Shown in pieces: positions 1-6,888 of a stretch of 9,652 bases of DNA (position 1 is the stretch's first letter; each line of letters starts with the position of its first letter). The DNA lies in the NCBI GenBank assembly GCA_019423265.1, contig JAHZBS010000052.1:1-9652 (forward strand). Direction: 5' to 3'. This stretch comes from Clostridiales bacterium. Lineage in GTDB: Bacteria; Bacillota_A; Clostridia; Lachnospirales; Bianqueaceae. The notes under the pieces were generated by a model. That model did not search any database and was not told where the DNA came from. It saw nothing but the letters and a program-made list of their open reading frames with translations. A program made the position numbers and the translations under genes.

Positions 1-333
1 CACAGGCTGATGGACTGTGACCTCGCTGTGGTCGAAAGCAATCACGATGTGGATATGCTGATGCAGGGGCGGTATCCTTGGCCGTTGAAGAAGCGAATCC
101 GAAGCAATCTTGGACATCTGTCCAACGAGGATTGTGGCAGCGTCCTCGCGGAGGTTTTTGGTGAAAATGCCAGAGGGACATTTTTGCTGGGTCATCTGAG
201 CGAGGAGAACAATCGCCCAGAGCTGGCTATGGAAACGGTACAGACGATTTTGGAGGAGCGCCTGGGAGAGAGAAAGGATTCGGTATTTTTGACAAAACGG
301 GGGGCACCCACGGACATGTTTACACTGCCGTGA
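1..333 (+). CDS. MBL-fold metallo-hydrolase, YycJ/WalJ-like (C-terminal fragment)
   Basis: Only the last 110 residues are present; the frame is open from base 1, so the gene begins upstream and the ATG at base 10 is internal. The visible part carries the C-terminal signature of the YycJ/WalJ group of metallo-beta-lactamase-fold hydrolases: an ESNHD motif (residues 12-16 of the fragment), then MLMQGRYPWPLKKRI, then GHLSN. In this family the histidines and aspartates bind a dinuclear metal centre. Members are cytoplasmic phosphodiesterase/nuclease-like enzymes, often encoded near the walRK two-component genes; the natural substrate is not settled. The two-component pair at the right end of this window is some 7 kb away and lacks WalK features, so no functional link should be assumed. 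The next promoter begins 17 bases after the stop, and I see no terminator between them. The family call is fairly secure; the exact subfamily is inferred from memory of the motifs. Confidence 0.85.
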   Translation, partial: HRLMDCDLAVVESNHDVDMLMQGRYPWPLKKRIRSNLGHLSNEDCGSVLAEVFGENARGTFLLGHLSEENNRPELAMETVQTILEERLGERKDSVFLTKRGAPTDMFTLP

Positions 334-350
334 TTTCGCTTGAATTGGAT

Positions 351-379
351 TTGACATTCAGTTCAAAATCATGTACAAT
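351..379 (+). promoter_or_regulatory. Sigma-A-like promoter of the lipoprotein gene
   Basis: A perfect -35 box TTGACA (351-356) and a -10 box TACAAT (374-379) are separated by 17 bases. Transcription would begin near 386, giving a leader of about 40 bases before the ATG at 426. It starts 17 bases after the upstream stop codon, so the lipoprotein gene is likely its own transcription unit. Confidence 0.8.
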
Positions 380-425
380 ATCCATTGGAACATAGTTTGA
401 TTAAATGGAAGGGAGTTTCTTAAAA

Positions 426-1235
426 ATGAAGAAGATTTATGCGTTACTTGTGGCGGTTATGCTCATGGTTTCCATGACCGCGTGCAGCAAGGGCGGCGAT
501 GTCAAAGCTGATTTAGACAAGATTCAGCAGGCGTCGGCGAAATCCACGGAGCAGAACGCTATGGATGCCAAGGTCTCCATGGTGATGAAGGCGGAAGCGG
601 ACGGCGAGACTATCGAGATCCCCATCACCATGGATATGAAGATGAAGGCTCTCGATACCGCTCCCCAGATGTACATCGCCATGAACATGGAGGCGGAGGG
701 AGAATCCATCGACATCGCGTACTTTAACGATGAAGAGTATCTGTACATGGAAGTCATGGGGATCATGATGAAGTGCCCGCTGCCGGAAGGGTATTTCGAC
801 AGTGAGAATTTCATGGGCAATACGGCGGAAGATTTGGCGGATACGTCCAATTTGTCCGAGGAATTGGTCAAATCAGTGAAAACAGAGTCCGTTGATGGCG
901 GGACAAAGTATACCATCGCCTTCAAGGATGATCAGCTGTCGAAAATTCTGCAGGACGAGGATGGAGCCCTCTCTGAGTTTGCCGACCTGGCAGGCACGGA
1001 CATGAGCGGCGTCACCGTTGACGACATAACGGAAACGGTAGTGGTGAACAACGACGGGTATATGACACAGCTGGCCATGACCTTTAAGATGGCCGTGAAG
1101 AGCGGCTCCGAGAGCGGCACGATGGATATTTCCATGACACTGGATGTCAACAATCCGGGCCAGGATGTGACCATCACTCTTCCGGATACCTCCAGCGCTA
1201 TGGAAGTTACGGCGGAGGACATGGGACTGGAATAA
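426..1235 (+). CDS. Met-rich secreted lipoprotein, DUF6612-like
   Basis: The start at 426 is chosen because AAGGGAG (409-415) lies 10 bases upstream and the product then opens with a normal lipoprotein signal: K2-K3, a hydrophobic stretch at about 4-17, and a lipobox MTAC with Cys20. An in-frame ATG at 405 would bury that ribosome binding site and has none of its own. The 269-residue product should be lipidated at Cys20 and anchored on the outer face of the cell membrane. The mature part has alternating strand-like stretches rich in Met, Asp, Glu and Lys (MDMKMK, AMNME, MEVMGIMM); I count about 26 methionines. This pattern, with an aromatic-rich FNDEEYLYMEV segment, resembles the DUF6612/LppX-like lipoproteins of Firmicutes, thought to form a half-open beta-barrel. 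No ligand is established. It has its own promoter and is followed by a strong hairpin. Lipoprotein status is secure; the family is an inference from composition. Confidence 0.85.
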   Translation: MKKIYALLVAVMLMVSMTACSKGGDVKADLDKIQQASAKSTEQNAMDAKVSMVMKAEADGETIEIPITMDMKMKALDTAPQMYIAMNMEAEGESIDIAYFNDEEYLYMEVMGIMMKCPLPEGYFDSENFMGNTAEDLADTSNLSEELVKSVKTESVDGGTKYTIAFKDDQLSKILQDEDGALSEFADLAGTDMSGVTVDDITETVVVNNDGYMTQLAMTFKMAVKSGSESGTMDISMTLDVNNPGQDVTITLPDTSSAMEVTAEDMGLE

Positions 1236-1267
1236 GAGGCAGCGGCGAAGAATGCTGTCACAAGGAA

Positions 1268-1307
1268 GGTGCCGCACAATCACTAAAATAGATGATTGTG
1301 CGGCACC
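1268..1307 (+). terminator. Perfect 15-bp hairpin after the lipoprotein gene, no U-tract
   Basis: GGTGCCGCACAATCA (1268-1282) pairs without mismatch with 1293-1307 around a 10-base loop. It lies 32 bases after the lipoprotein stop, where a terminator is expected. The bases after the stem (GTCGCTCTATATA) are not a run of T, so it is not a textbook intrinsic terminator. It may instead protect the 3' end of the mRNA or mark the edge of an inserted segment. Confidence 0.5.
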
Positions 1308-1623
1308 GTCGCTCTATATATAATACTGGGAAATATTGAAAACCCGGATTACAAAAAGCAGCGTTCCTTTTTCAATAGCATTAAGTTAAACCAAGATGTA
1401 CATATCTCCATACTATATGGATTAAAATTTATGCAGATAGTTGTAGACGGAGAAACCCGCTATTGTCAAAAAAAGAAAGCTATATGCGCGCTCACGAGTT
1501 TTGTGAGAAAAATAATACAGGTTTCGAATTAGCGATTGCGCCAGATGATCCGTGACTGGCATACAGCCGGTTTTCAGGAAAGCAAAATTCGTATGTTCAT
1601 ACCAAAAAGAATAAAATTCTACC
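1308..1623. other. AT-rich gap with no convincing gene
   Basis: By hand count 108 of the 300 bases at 1321-1620 are G or C (36%), against about 53% in a sampled stretch of the neighbouring gene. An open frame at 1296-1532 starts inside the hairpin, has no ribosome binding site and reads as low-quality protein. In another frame, 1484-1555 encodes a short stretch beginning MRAHEFCEKNNTGFELAIAP that looks more protein-like, but it is bounded by stops and I recognise no family. A TATAAT at 1319-1324 sits 17 bases downstream of a weak TTGTGC (1296-1301) that lies in the hairpin arm; this could be chance in AT-rich DNA. The segment may be the decayed remnant of an acquired gene, but that is only an inference from composition. 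Confidence 0.35.
1591..1602. promoter_or_regulatory. Operator-like inverted repeat
   Basis: GTATGTTCATAC is a perfect 5+5 inverted repeat with a 2-base centre. It lies just upstream of a candidate promoter for the URO-D-like gene and is flanked by two AAAATTC direct repeats (1584-1590 and 1613-1619). This is the size and placement of a site for a dimeric regulator. No regulator gene is adjacent, and a repeat this short can occur by chance. Confidence 0.25.
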
Positions 1624-1652
1624 TTGTACAGGGGAGAGGGATTCGGTATACT
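1624..1652 (+). promoter_or_regulatory. Candidate promoter of the URO-D-like gene
   Basis: TATACT (1647-1652) is a good -10 box, preceded after exactly 17 bases by TTGTAC (1624-1629), a -35 box matching only at TTG. A transcript would begin near 1659, leaving about 34 bases before the ATG at 1693. The weak -35 suggests that an activator may be needed. Confidence 0.4.
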
Positions 1653-1692
1653 GGATATAGAGAAAGATCTTACGAAGCATAGGAGGCTGCAT

Positions 1693-2931
1693 ATGGACGC
1701 GATAACGCCAAGAGAAATACAATATTTGCGGGAACTGGCTAAGAAACAGATGGAGTACGCCCATCTTCCGATTATGGAAGAGCGAAAGCGGTTGTGGTAT
1801 GATCACAATGCGGTGATGAGGAAAAAGCCGGTGGTGGTCATGGAAGAGCTGTCTTTTCAGCAGGATCTGCTGCCGCCGAGCCAATGTGAGACCCCTCTCG
1901 CCAAGGAGCTGGAATATACCATGCAGATGGCGATTATCAACCACGAGCTGGTGGGGGATGATAAGGTGACGCCGGATTTTTGCCGGCTCAACCGCGCCAT
2001 TGAGTTTCGGGAGTTCGACGAAGACTGGGAGACGATACGGCCGGCAGAGGAATCCATCGCCTATCAGTATGAGCCGATCATCCAGGATCTGGATGAAGAT
2101 TTTCCTAAGCTAAAACATTCTGTCTACCGGTATGACCCGGAGGTGGACCGCATTCGCATGGAGATGGCACAGGATGCCATTGGGGATTGCATTCCGGTGG
2201 TGTTTGGAAACAACTCCCTGGAATGGCACATCATGCCTAGCAACAAGGCGGAAAAGCTCATGGGCTTGGAGACAATGCTCATCGAGATGGCGTCCAATCC
2301 GGACGGCTATCGACAGCTGATGGAATTTCTTGTCCAGGATATCCAACGGTTCCTGGATTGGCAGGAGGCCAACGGGCTGTTGGTGATGAACAATGGAAAT
2401 ACCTATGCAGGTGCCGGCAGCTATGGCTTTACCCACGAGCTTCAGCAGACGGGGGACAAGGTCGTGACGCAGAATCTGTGGGCCAATATGAATTCCCAGG
2501 AGAGCTCCACCATCTCACCGCAGATGTACGGCGAGCTGGTCTTCCCCTATTATAAAGAGTTGGCGTCCCGCTTTGGGTTGGTGTACTACGGTTGCTGTGA
2601 GCCGGTGGATGCCATCTGGGAGCCGTACCTCTCCACCCTGCCCAATCTCCGCAAGGTTTCATGCTCTGCATGGTGCAATGAGGAGATTATGGGAGATGCG
2701 CTCCGCAAGGTGCCGGTCATCTACTCCCGCAAGCCCAGCCCGAATTTCCTGGGAGTCGGCCGAGATTTGGATGAAGAGGCATTCCGGGACTATATCGCGC
2801 ATACGCTGCGGGTGGCCAAGGGATGTGAGATTGAGTTTATCTTCCGAGACATTTATACGCTGGAAGGAAATCAAGGCAAGGTGAAAAGGGCCGTGCAGAT
2901 TGTCCGCGAACTGATTGAGACTATGTATTAA
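1693..2931 (+). CDS. Uroporphyrinogen decarboxylase-fold (URO-D/MtaA-like) protein
   Basis: The start at 1693 is set by a perfect AGGAGG (1681-1686) six bases upstream; the longer in-frame reading from 1624 covers the promoter and is unlikely. The 412-residue product resembles the clostridial branch of the URO-D superfamily, which includes cobalamin-dependent methyltransferases such as MtaA/CmuA and many uncharacterised members. Visible marks are YGCCEPVD (299-306), PNLRKVSCSAWC (317-328), a YSRKPSPN motif (344-351) and a C-terminal end with CEIEFIFRDIYTLEGN. In MtaA a H-x-C motif plus a later Cys binds zinc; here the matching place reads Y-x-C-C, so metal binding is plausible but not shown. 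The N-terminal porphyrin-binding motif of true HemE is absent, so this is not a haem biosynthesis decarboxylase. No corrinoid protein or partner methyltransferase lies next to it. It is flanked by its own candidate promoter and terminator. The superfamily is fairly secure; the substrate is unknown. Confidence 0.8.
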   Translation: MDAITPREIQYLRELAKKQMEYAHLPIMEERKRLWYDHNAVMRKKPVVVMEELSFQQDLLPPSQCETPLAKELEYTMQMAIINHELVGDDKVTPDFCRLNRAIEFREFDEDWETIRPAEESIAYQYEPIIQDLDEDFPKLKHSVYRYDPEVDRIRMEMAQDAIGDCIPVVFGNNSLEWHIMPSNKAEKLMGLETMLIEMASNPDGYRQLMEFLVQDIQRFLDWQEANGLLVMNNGNTYAGAGSYGFTHELQQTGDKVVTQNLWANMNSQESSTISPQMYGELVFPYYKELASRFGLVYYGCCEPVDAIWEPYLSTLPNLRKVSCSAWCNEEIMGDALRKVPVIYSRKPSPNFLGVGRDLDEEAFRDYIAHTLRVAKGCEIEFIFRDIYTLEGNQGKVKRAVQIVRELIETMY

Positions 2932-2946
2932 TCGATCGCCGTGGGG

Positions 2947-2990
2947 ATAGGGTTTCGCTGTTGCGTTTTGAGCAGTGAAACCCTATTTTT
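2947..2990 (+). terminator. Rho-independent terminator of the URO-D-like gene
   Basis: The arms at 2947-2960 and 2973-2986 pair over 14 positions (13 Watson-Crick plus one G-U) around a 12-base loop, followed by a T-run (2986-2990). The hairpin begins 15 bases after the stop codon. Confidence 0.88.
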
Positions 2991-3179
2991 GATCCTGCGG
3001 AATGCCCGCCAAATCATAGTCATGAAGATCAACAAATTTGCGGTTGAATAAAGGCGGTATGCATTTTTTTTAGCCCCCGGCCATATATATGGAAAGAAGA
3101 AGGACAAGGAAGGATCGTCCCCCTTGTTACTGCTATCTTGCCAGAAAAAAGCCGCTGTTGGCGGTGAACGGAGGCTGCC

Positions 3180-5066
3180 ATGAAAGTATTTCGAGATATA
3201 CCAAGACGAGACATTGGACGCCATGCGCCAAAGCCAAGACAATTCCGCCCTTCGGCCCGCCCGGCCGCTTCCAGCAGGCCACGATCCTATGACCGCTCCA
3301 GGGGGGCATATTCGAGAGGGCCGCGCCGCGGATCCAATGGAGGGGGCTCGGGAAAAGGCGTTTACATCTTCGTAGCCCTTCTGTTGATCATCGCAGGTAT
3401 CGTCTATATTAAACTCAATGGTCCAAAGGATTCTGAGCAGGGAAGCGATTCGACATCGTCAGAATCCGACGAGAGTATCAACACCTCTCTCATTGAGGGG
3501 GAAAAGACGTACACGGTGAAAATCTATCGAGTCTACGGCGGAACGGTGGACACGTCGAAAGGGCGGTTGACGCTGGCGGAGGGAGCGAAGGCTTTTACGC
3601 CGGAGCAGCCCGACGGAGGACCCGTAACCAATGCCATTTTAGGCGCGGAGAACGCGGAGATTTTTACAGATGCGGATGGAAATGTCAGCGCCGTGACGGT
3701 ATCCGATCTCCCTTCCTTCCCAGAGCGAATTCGAGTGGTGCTACAAAATGCAGAGGGCGGCTATCTCCACGCAAGTGTGGCGATTACCTGCGATCAGGAT
3801 TTTTGGGTACAAGCGGGGGATGAGATATACCCCCACAGAGCGGGGGAGACAGTGACCATCTCGCCGGAGGAAAACGCAGATCTTTTAGGAAAGGGACGGT
3901 TTATCTTCTGCTCCGCCTCGGAGAATGGCAAATTCACAGTGCAGTCATTGACCAAGGGCGACGGGGGAAATCCATCCTACCGGGGAAATCTGGAAGTCGC
4001 CCTGGAGGAAGGGGGATATACCCTTGTCAATGAGGTGTTCTTTGAGCAGTATTTGTACGCGGTTATCCCATCCGAAATGCCCACGGGCTACGGGATTGAG
4101 GCGGCGAAAGTCCAGGCCGTGTGTTCCCGCAGCTACGCCTATAATCAGTGGAAGGGATCGGAGCGGTATGCGCAGTACGGGGCGCATGTGGATGATTCCG
4201 TCAGCTGTCAGGTCTATAACAGCGTGGCGGAAAATGAAACCTCCATCGCAGGGGTGGAGGCCACGCGCGGAATCCTGTTGCTCTACGAACAAACGCCTGT
4301 TTCAGCGAATTTCTTCTCCACCTCCTGCGGGCATACGGCCAGCGCCGGCGATGTGTGGGCGAACACAGCCACAGAAGAATTTCCCACGGCGTCGGCCGCA
4401 TATCTGACAGGGCAACCTCAGTACACGGAAGGCGACTATGGAGATCTAAGCCAGGAGGACGCCTTCCACGAATTTATCAAGAATATGGACGTCAACGCCT
4501 ATGACAAGGAGAGCCCTTGGTTCCGGTGGAATGTGACCATGACCCAGGCACAGCTCCAGGCGTCGGTGGAAGCAGCTCTCGGCTCTCTGTCCGAATCCAG
4601 GCCGTACTTAGTTAAAACGCTGAAAGGGGATGTGTTTGAAAGCGAACCTGTCACATCCGTGGGCGTTTTGCAGGATATATATGCCTACTCCAGAGCGGGA
4701 AGCGGCATCATAACGGAGCTTTTGCTTGTGGGGAGCGATCGGACAGTCAAAATCGCGGGGGAAAATAGCATCCGAACCGTTTTAGCGCCGGTGGACCGAA
4801 ATGGAGGCGAGATCGCGCTCAATCGAAAGGACGGAAGCACAGTAAACAACTATTCCCTGCTTCCCAGCGCCTTCTTTACCATGGAAAAGACGAAAAATAC
4901 AGACGGCGCTCTGGTCAGCATCGCGTTTTACGGCGGCGGCAATGGCCACGGCGTCGGGATGAGCCAAGAAGGGGTCAAAGGGATGATCGATGCGGGGATC
5001 GGGTGGGAAGAGATTCTAAAACATTTCTATCCCGGCGTCGAAATGGGCTTTCTGAATATCTCATGA
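3180..5066 (+). CDS. Membrane-anchored SpoIID/LytB-domain protein
   Basis: GGAGG (3170-3174) lies 5 bases before the ATG. The 628-residue product has a basic cytoplasmic tail (1-60, rich in Arg, Pro, Gly and Ser), one membrane helix at about 61-79, an acidic Ser-rich linker (82-105), a region of unclear fold (about 108-265), and a C-terminal SpoIID/LytB domain (about 268-626). Hallmarks are Y-L-Y-A-V-I-P-S-E-M-P with Glu299 in the position of the catalytic acid, EAAKVQAVCSRSYA (307-320), SCQVY (342-346), FSTSCGHTASAGDVW (379-393) and GHGVGMSQEGVKGM (589-602). SpoIID is a lytic transglycosylase that cuts denuded peptidoglycan during engulfment. At 628 residues this protein is roughly twice the usual SpoIID length and is preceded by no sporulation gene, so it is more likely a general wall-remodelling relative facing outward. 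The zinc-ligand segment departs from SpoIID (Asp and Ser where Cys and His are usual). No convincing promoter is seen at 2991-3169. Confidence 0.9.
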   Translation: MKVFRDIPRRDIGRHAPKPRQFRPSARPAASSRPRSYDRSRGAYSRGPRRGSNGGGSGKGVYIFVALLLIIAGIVYIKLNGPKDSEQGSDSTSSESDESINTSLIEGEKTYTVKIYRVYGGTVDTSKGRLTLAEGAKAFTPEQPDGGPVTNAILGAENAEIFTDADGNVSAVTVSDLPSFPERIRVVLQNAEGGYLHASVAITCDQDFWVQAGDEIYPHRAGETVTISPEENADLLGKGRFIFCSASENGKFTVQSLTKGDGGNPSYRGNLEVALEEGGYTLVNEVFFEQYLYAVIPSEMPTGYGIEAAKVQAVCSRSYAYNQWKGSERYAQYGAHVDDSVSCQVYNSVAENETSIAGVEATRGILLLYEQTPVSANFFSTSCGHTASAGDVWANTATEEFPTASAAYLTGQPQYTEGDYGDLSQEDAFHEFIKNMDVNAYDKESPWFRWNVTMTQAQLQASVEAALGSLSESRPYLVKTLKGDVFESEPVTSVGVLQDIYAYSRAGSGIITELLLVGSDRTVKIAGENSIRTVLAPVDRNGGEIALNRKDGSTVNNYSLLPSAFFTMEKTKNTDGALVSIAFYGGGNGHGVGMSQEGVKGMIDAGIGWEEILKHFYPGVEMGFLNIS

Positions 5067-5085
5067 GCCGGCAGCAAGAAAAAGG

Positions 5086-5113
5086 TTGACTTTTAAGGTT
5101 TTTACGCTACAAT
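5086..5113 (+). promoter_or_regulatory. Promoter of the SGNH hydrolase gene
   Basis: TTGACT (5086-5091) and TACAAT (5108-5113) are separated by 16 bases. The -10 box is the same as that of the lipoprotein promoter. It begins 19 bases after the SpoIID/LytB stop; no terminator is visible between them, so some read-through from upstream is possible. Confidence 0.7.
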
Positions 5114-5152
5114 TAAAGAGATGAAAACGCAAACACGGAATGGAGGTTACAT

Positions 5153-5809
5153 ATGCTTATCGAGAACAATGACGTATTGGTTTTGCAGGGCGACTCCACC
5201 ACTGACTGTGGACGGGCGAGGCCCTATGGCGAGGGATGGGGATCTCTGGGCGACGGCTATGCGCAAAATGTGAGCGCACTTCTGGACAGCGTGTACCCGG
5301 AACGCCACATCCGGGTGATCAACATGGGGGTTAGCGGCAATACAAGCCGGGATCTCAGAGGGCGCTGGGAGGAGGACACCATGGCGCTAAAGCCCAATTG
5401 GGTGTCCATCATGATCGGGATCAACGACATATGGAGACAATATGATTGTCCTCTGCACAGGGAGATGCATGTCTATGTGGACGAGTACGAGGCCAACCTT
5501 CGGGCCATCATCGAGCGGACGCTTCCGGATGTAAAGGGGATTGTGCTCATGACGCCCTTCTATATGGAGCAGTACCGGAAAGACGCCATGCGCGCCAGCA
5601 CGGACCAGTACGGCGACGTGGTCAAGCGGCTGTCGGAGGAGTACGGCGTGCTGTTTGCCGACACCCAGGCGGCGATGGACGTGTATTTCCAGCAGTACGA
5701 GCCCATCTCCATGTCGTGGGACCGGGTTCACCCTAACCATGTGGGAAGTATGATCCTGGCGCGGTGCCTGCTGGAGACGCTGGAGTTTGACTGGCGGAAA
5801 GGGCTGTGA
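5153..5809 (+). CDS. SGNH/GDSL-family hydrolase
   Basis: The start has GGAGG (5142-5146) six bases upstream. The 218-residue protein shows all SGNH blocks: GDST with nucleophile Ser15 (block I), MGVSGNTSRDL with Gly62 and Asn63 near the oxyanion position (block II), GIND with Asn91 (block III), and DRVHP with Asp190 and His193 completing the triad (block V). The length matches small single-domain members. It has no signal peptide or membrane segment, so it should act in the cytoplasm, probably as an esterase or deacylase on a small ester such as an acetylated sugar. The substrate cannot be read from the sequence. It has its own promoter and ends at a shared terminator. The family call is very secure; the specific reaction is not. 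Confidence 0.93.
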   Translation: MLIENNDVLVLQGDSTTDCGRARPYGEGWGSLGDGYAQNVSALLDSVYPERHIRVINMGVSGNTSRDLRGRWEEDTMALKPNWVSIMIGINDIWRQYDCPLHREMHVYVDEYEANLRAIIERTLPDVKGIVLMTPFYMEQYRKDAMRASTDQYGDVVKRLSEEYGVLFADTQAAMDVYFQQYEPISMSWDRVHPNHVGSMILARCLLETLEFDWRKGL

Positions 5810-5833
5810 TAGGAGAAAAAAGCAAATTGGATA

Positions 5834-5880
5834 CATCAAAAAATGGGCGAGAGATTTTGACACTCGCCCATTTTTTGATG
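5834..5880. terminator. Bidirectional terminator between convergent genes
   Basis: CATCAAAAAATGGGCGAG (5834-5851) pairs perfectly with 5863-5880 over 18 bp around an 11-base loop. The GC-rich inner stem is flanked by A6 on the left and T6 on the right, so each strand reads as a GC stem followed by a U-run. It sits between the stop of the SGNH gene (plus) and that of the YihY gene (minus) and can serve both. Confidence 0.93.
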
Positions 5881-5910
5881 CGGCGGTCCCGGACAGGGTA
5901 CACCAAAGGG

Positions 5911-6735
5911 TCACGGTTTCTCGTCCATCTCGTACAACACAGCGTTTAGCTCGACGCCGAGCATGAGGATATTGCTGATGATATACAGCCATAGGAGGAT
6001 GACGATAATGCCGGAGATGCTGCCGTACAGGGCAGAGTAGTTGGCGAAACGGCCCACGTAGATTGAAAACAGCTGACTGACAAGGAAGCTGGCGACGGTG
6101 GCAAATAAAGCGCCGATAAAGACGTTGCGGAATTTCAGAGGCTTGTTGGGGATCGCCCGGTAGAGCAGAAGATACGTCACGAGCATGAACAGCACAGGCG
6201 TCAAATATCGAAAGAGATTCCAGATCCAGATGTACAGCCGGTTCAGACGAAGAAACGAGAAGAGAAGCTGGCCAAACCAGTCGCCAAAAAATACCAGCAC
6301 CAGAAAGAGCACGATTATGACGGCAAAGGAGATGGTATAAAAGAACGAGAGCAAAAATTTGACCACAAGGGAGCGGGATTCGCGGGTTCGGTAGCACACT
6401 TGCATACCTGTCATAATAGCGCGGACGCCGCGGGAGGCGGACCAGATGATGACGACGATGTAGAGCGACAGAGAGTTGTTGACAAGCCGGATTTCAGAAA
6501 AAACCGTCTCAATCACATCGATGGCCGCGCTGGGGATGACATAGCTGTTGCGGAGCATGTCAAAGATGGATTCCAGATCAAAGGAGGCAAAATCTAAGCG
6601 GGATAAGATATTTGTCAAAAGAAGAAGAAAAGGGAAGAGGGAAAGCACCATGTAGAACGTAATCTGCGCTGCGTATGCGGTGATGTCGTCGTGGCGAAGG
6701 CGGCGAGACAGGCGCAGCAACAATTCCTTGAACAA
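5911..6735 (-). CDS. YihY/BrkB-family inner membrane protein
   Basis: The start chosen is a TTG at 6735-6733, because a perfect AAAGGAGG lies 7 bases before it; an ATG at 6783 in the same frame would place that site inside the gene and has no ribosome binding site. The product is then 274 residues, with an early basic helix (RLSRRLR, 8-14). It shows the YihY/BrkB motifs AAQITFYMVLSLFPF (22-36) and YGSISGIIVILLWLYIISNILMLGVELNA (237-265; family core GxLGVELNA-like end). About six membrane helices are visible at roughly 22-41, 86-107, 128-150, 176-193, 204-226 and 239-262. The family was once misnamed ribonuclease BN; its members are integral membrane proteins of unsettled role, possibly transport. 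It has its own promoter, diverges from the two-component operon and converges with the SGNH gene on a shared terminator. The family is secure, the function open. Confidence 0.9.
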   Translation of the reverse strand: MFKELLLRLSRRLRHDDITAYAAQITFYMVLSLFPFLLLLTNILSRLDFASFDLESIFDMLRNSYVIPSAAIDVIETVFSEIRLVNNSLSLYIVVIIWSASRGVRAIMTGMQVCYRTRESRSLVVKFLLSFFYTISFAVIIVLFLVLVFFGDWFGQLLFSFLRLNRLYIWIWNLFRYLTPVLFMLVTYLLLYRAIPNKPLKFRNVFIGALFATVASFLVSQLFSIYVGRFANYSALYGSISGIIVILLWLYIISNILMLGVELNAVLYEMDEKP

Positions 6736-6742
6736 GACGGGC

Positions 6743-6750
6743 CCTCCTTT
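6743..6750 (-). promoter_or_regulatory. Ribosome binding site that sets the YihY start
   Basis: On the minus strand this reads AAAGGAGG, complementary to the 3' end of 16S rRNA, 7 bases before the TTG codon. It decides for the TTG start over the upstream ATG at 6783. Confidence 0.8.
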
Positions 6751-6832
6751 CTTTATTTCCAAGCGTATTCTATTGTATTCCACAGGGAAATGGAGTAGAA
6801 TACTAGATGGAATGCATTTGTAGATGTATTAT

Positions 6833-6861
6833 AGTATATCATTTTTTTTAGAATCGTTCAA
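6833..6861 (-). promoter_or_regulatory. Promoter of the YihY gene (minus strand)
   Basis: On the minus strand, TTGAAC (6861-6856) is followed after 17 bases, including an A-run, by TATACT (6838-6833). Transcription would begin near 6826, giving a leader of about 90 bases before the TTG start. Confidence 0.7.
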
Positions 6862-6888
6862 TAAAATTCTGGCAGTTTTCTCCCTATT

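Noticed and set aside
873..1283. Minus-strand open frames opposite the lipoprotein gene
   Set aside because: Antisense to a well-supported gene with its own promoter, ribosome binding site and lipobox; the translations are not protein-like.
1296..1532. 78-codon open frame after the lipoprotein gene
   Set aside because: Its ATG lies inside the right arm of the hairpin, there is no ribosome binding site, and the translation shows no recognisable motif; kept only as part of the AT-rich gap.
3041..3072. Possible promoter TTGAAT plus T-rich -10 before the SpoIID/LytB gene
   Set aside because: At a 17-base spacing the -10 position reads TTTTTA, which is not convincing; other pairings in 2991-3169 were no better.
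5387..6397. Long minus-strand open frame of 336 codons
   Set aside because: It overlaps the SGNH gene on the opposite strand and the YihY gene in another frame, runs through their shared terminator, and its translation has no domain-like pattern. It is a shadow.
6400..6597. 65-codon plus-strand open frame inside the YihY gene
   Set aside because: Antisense shadow of a membrane protein gene, with an Asp-rich translation typical of such shadows.
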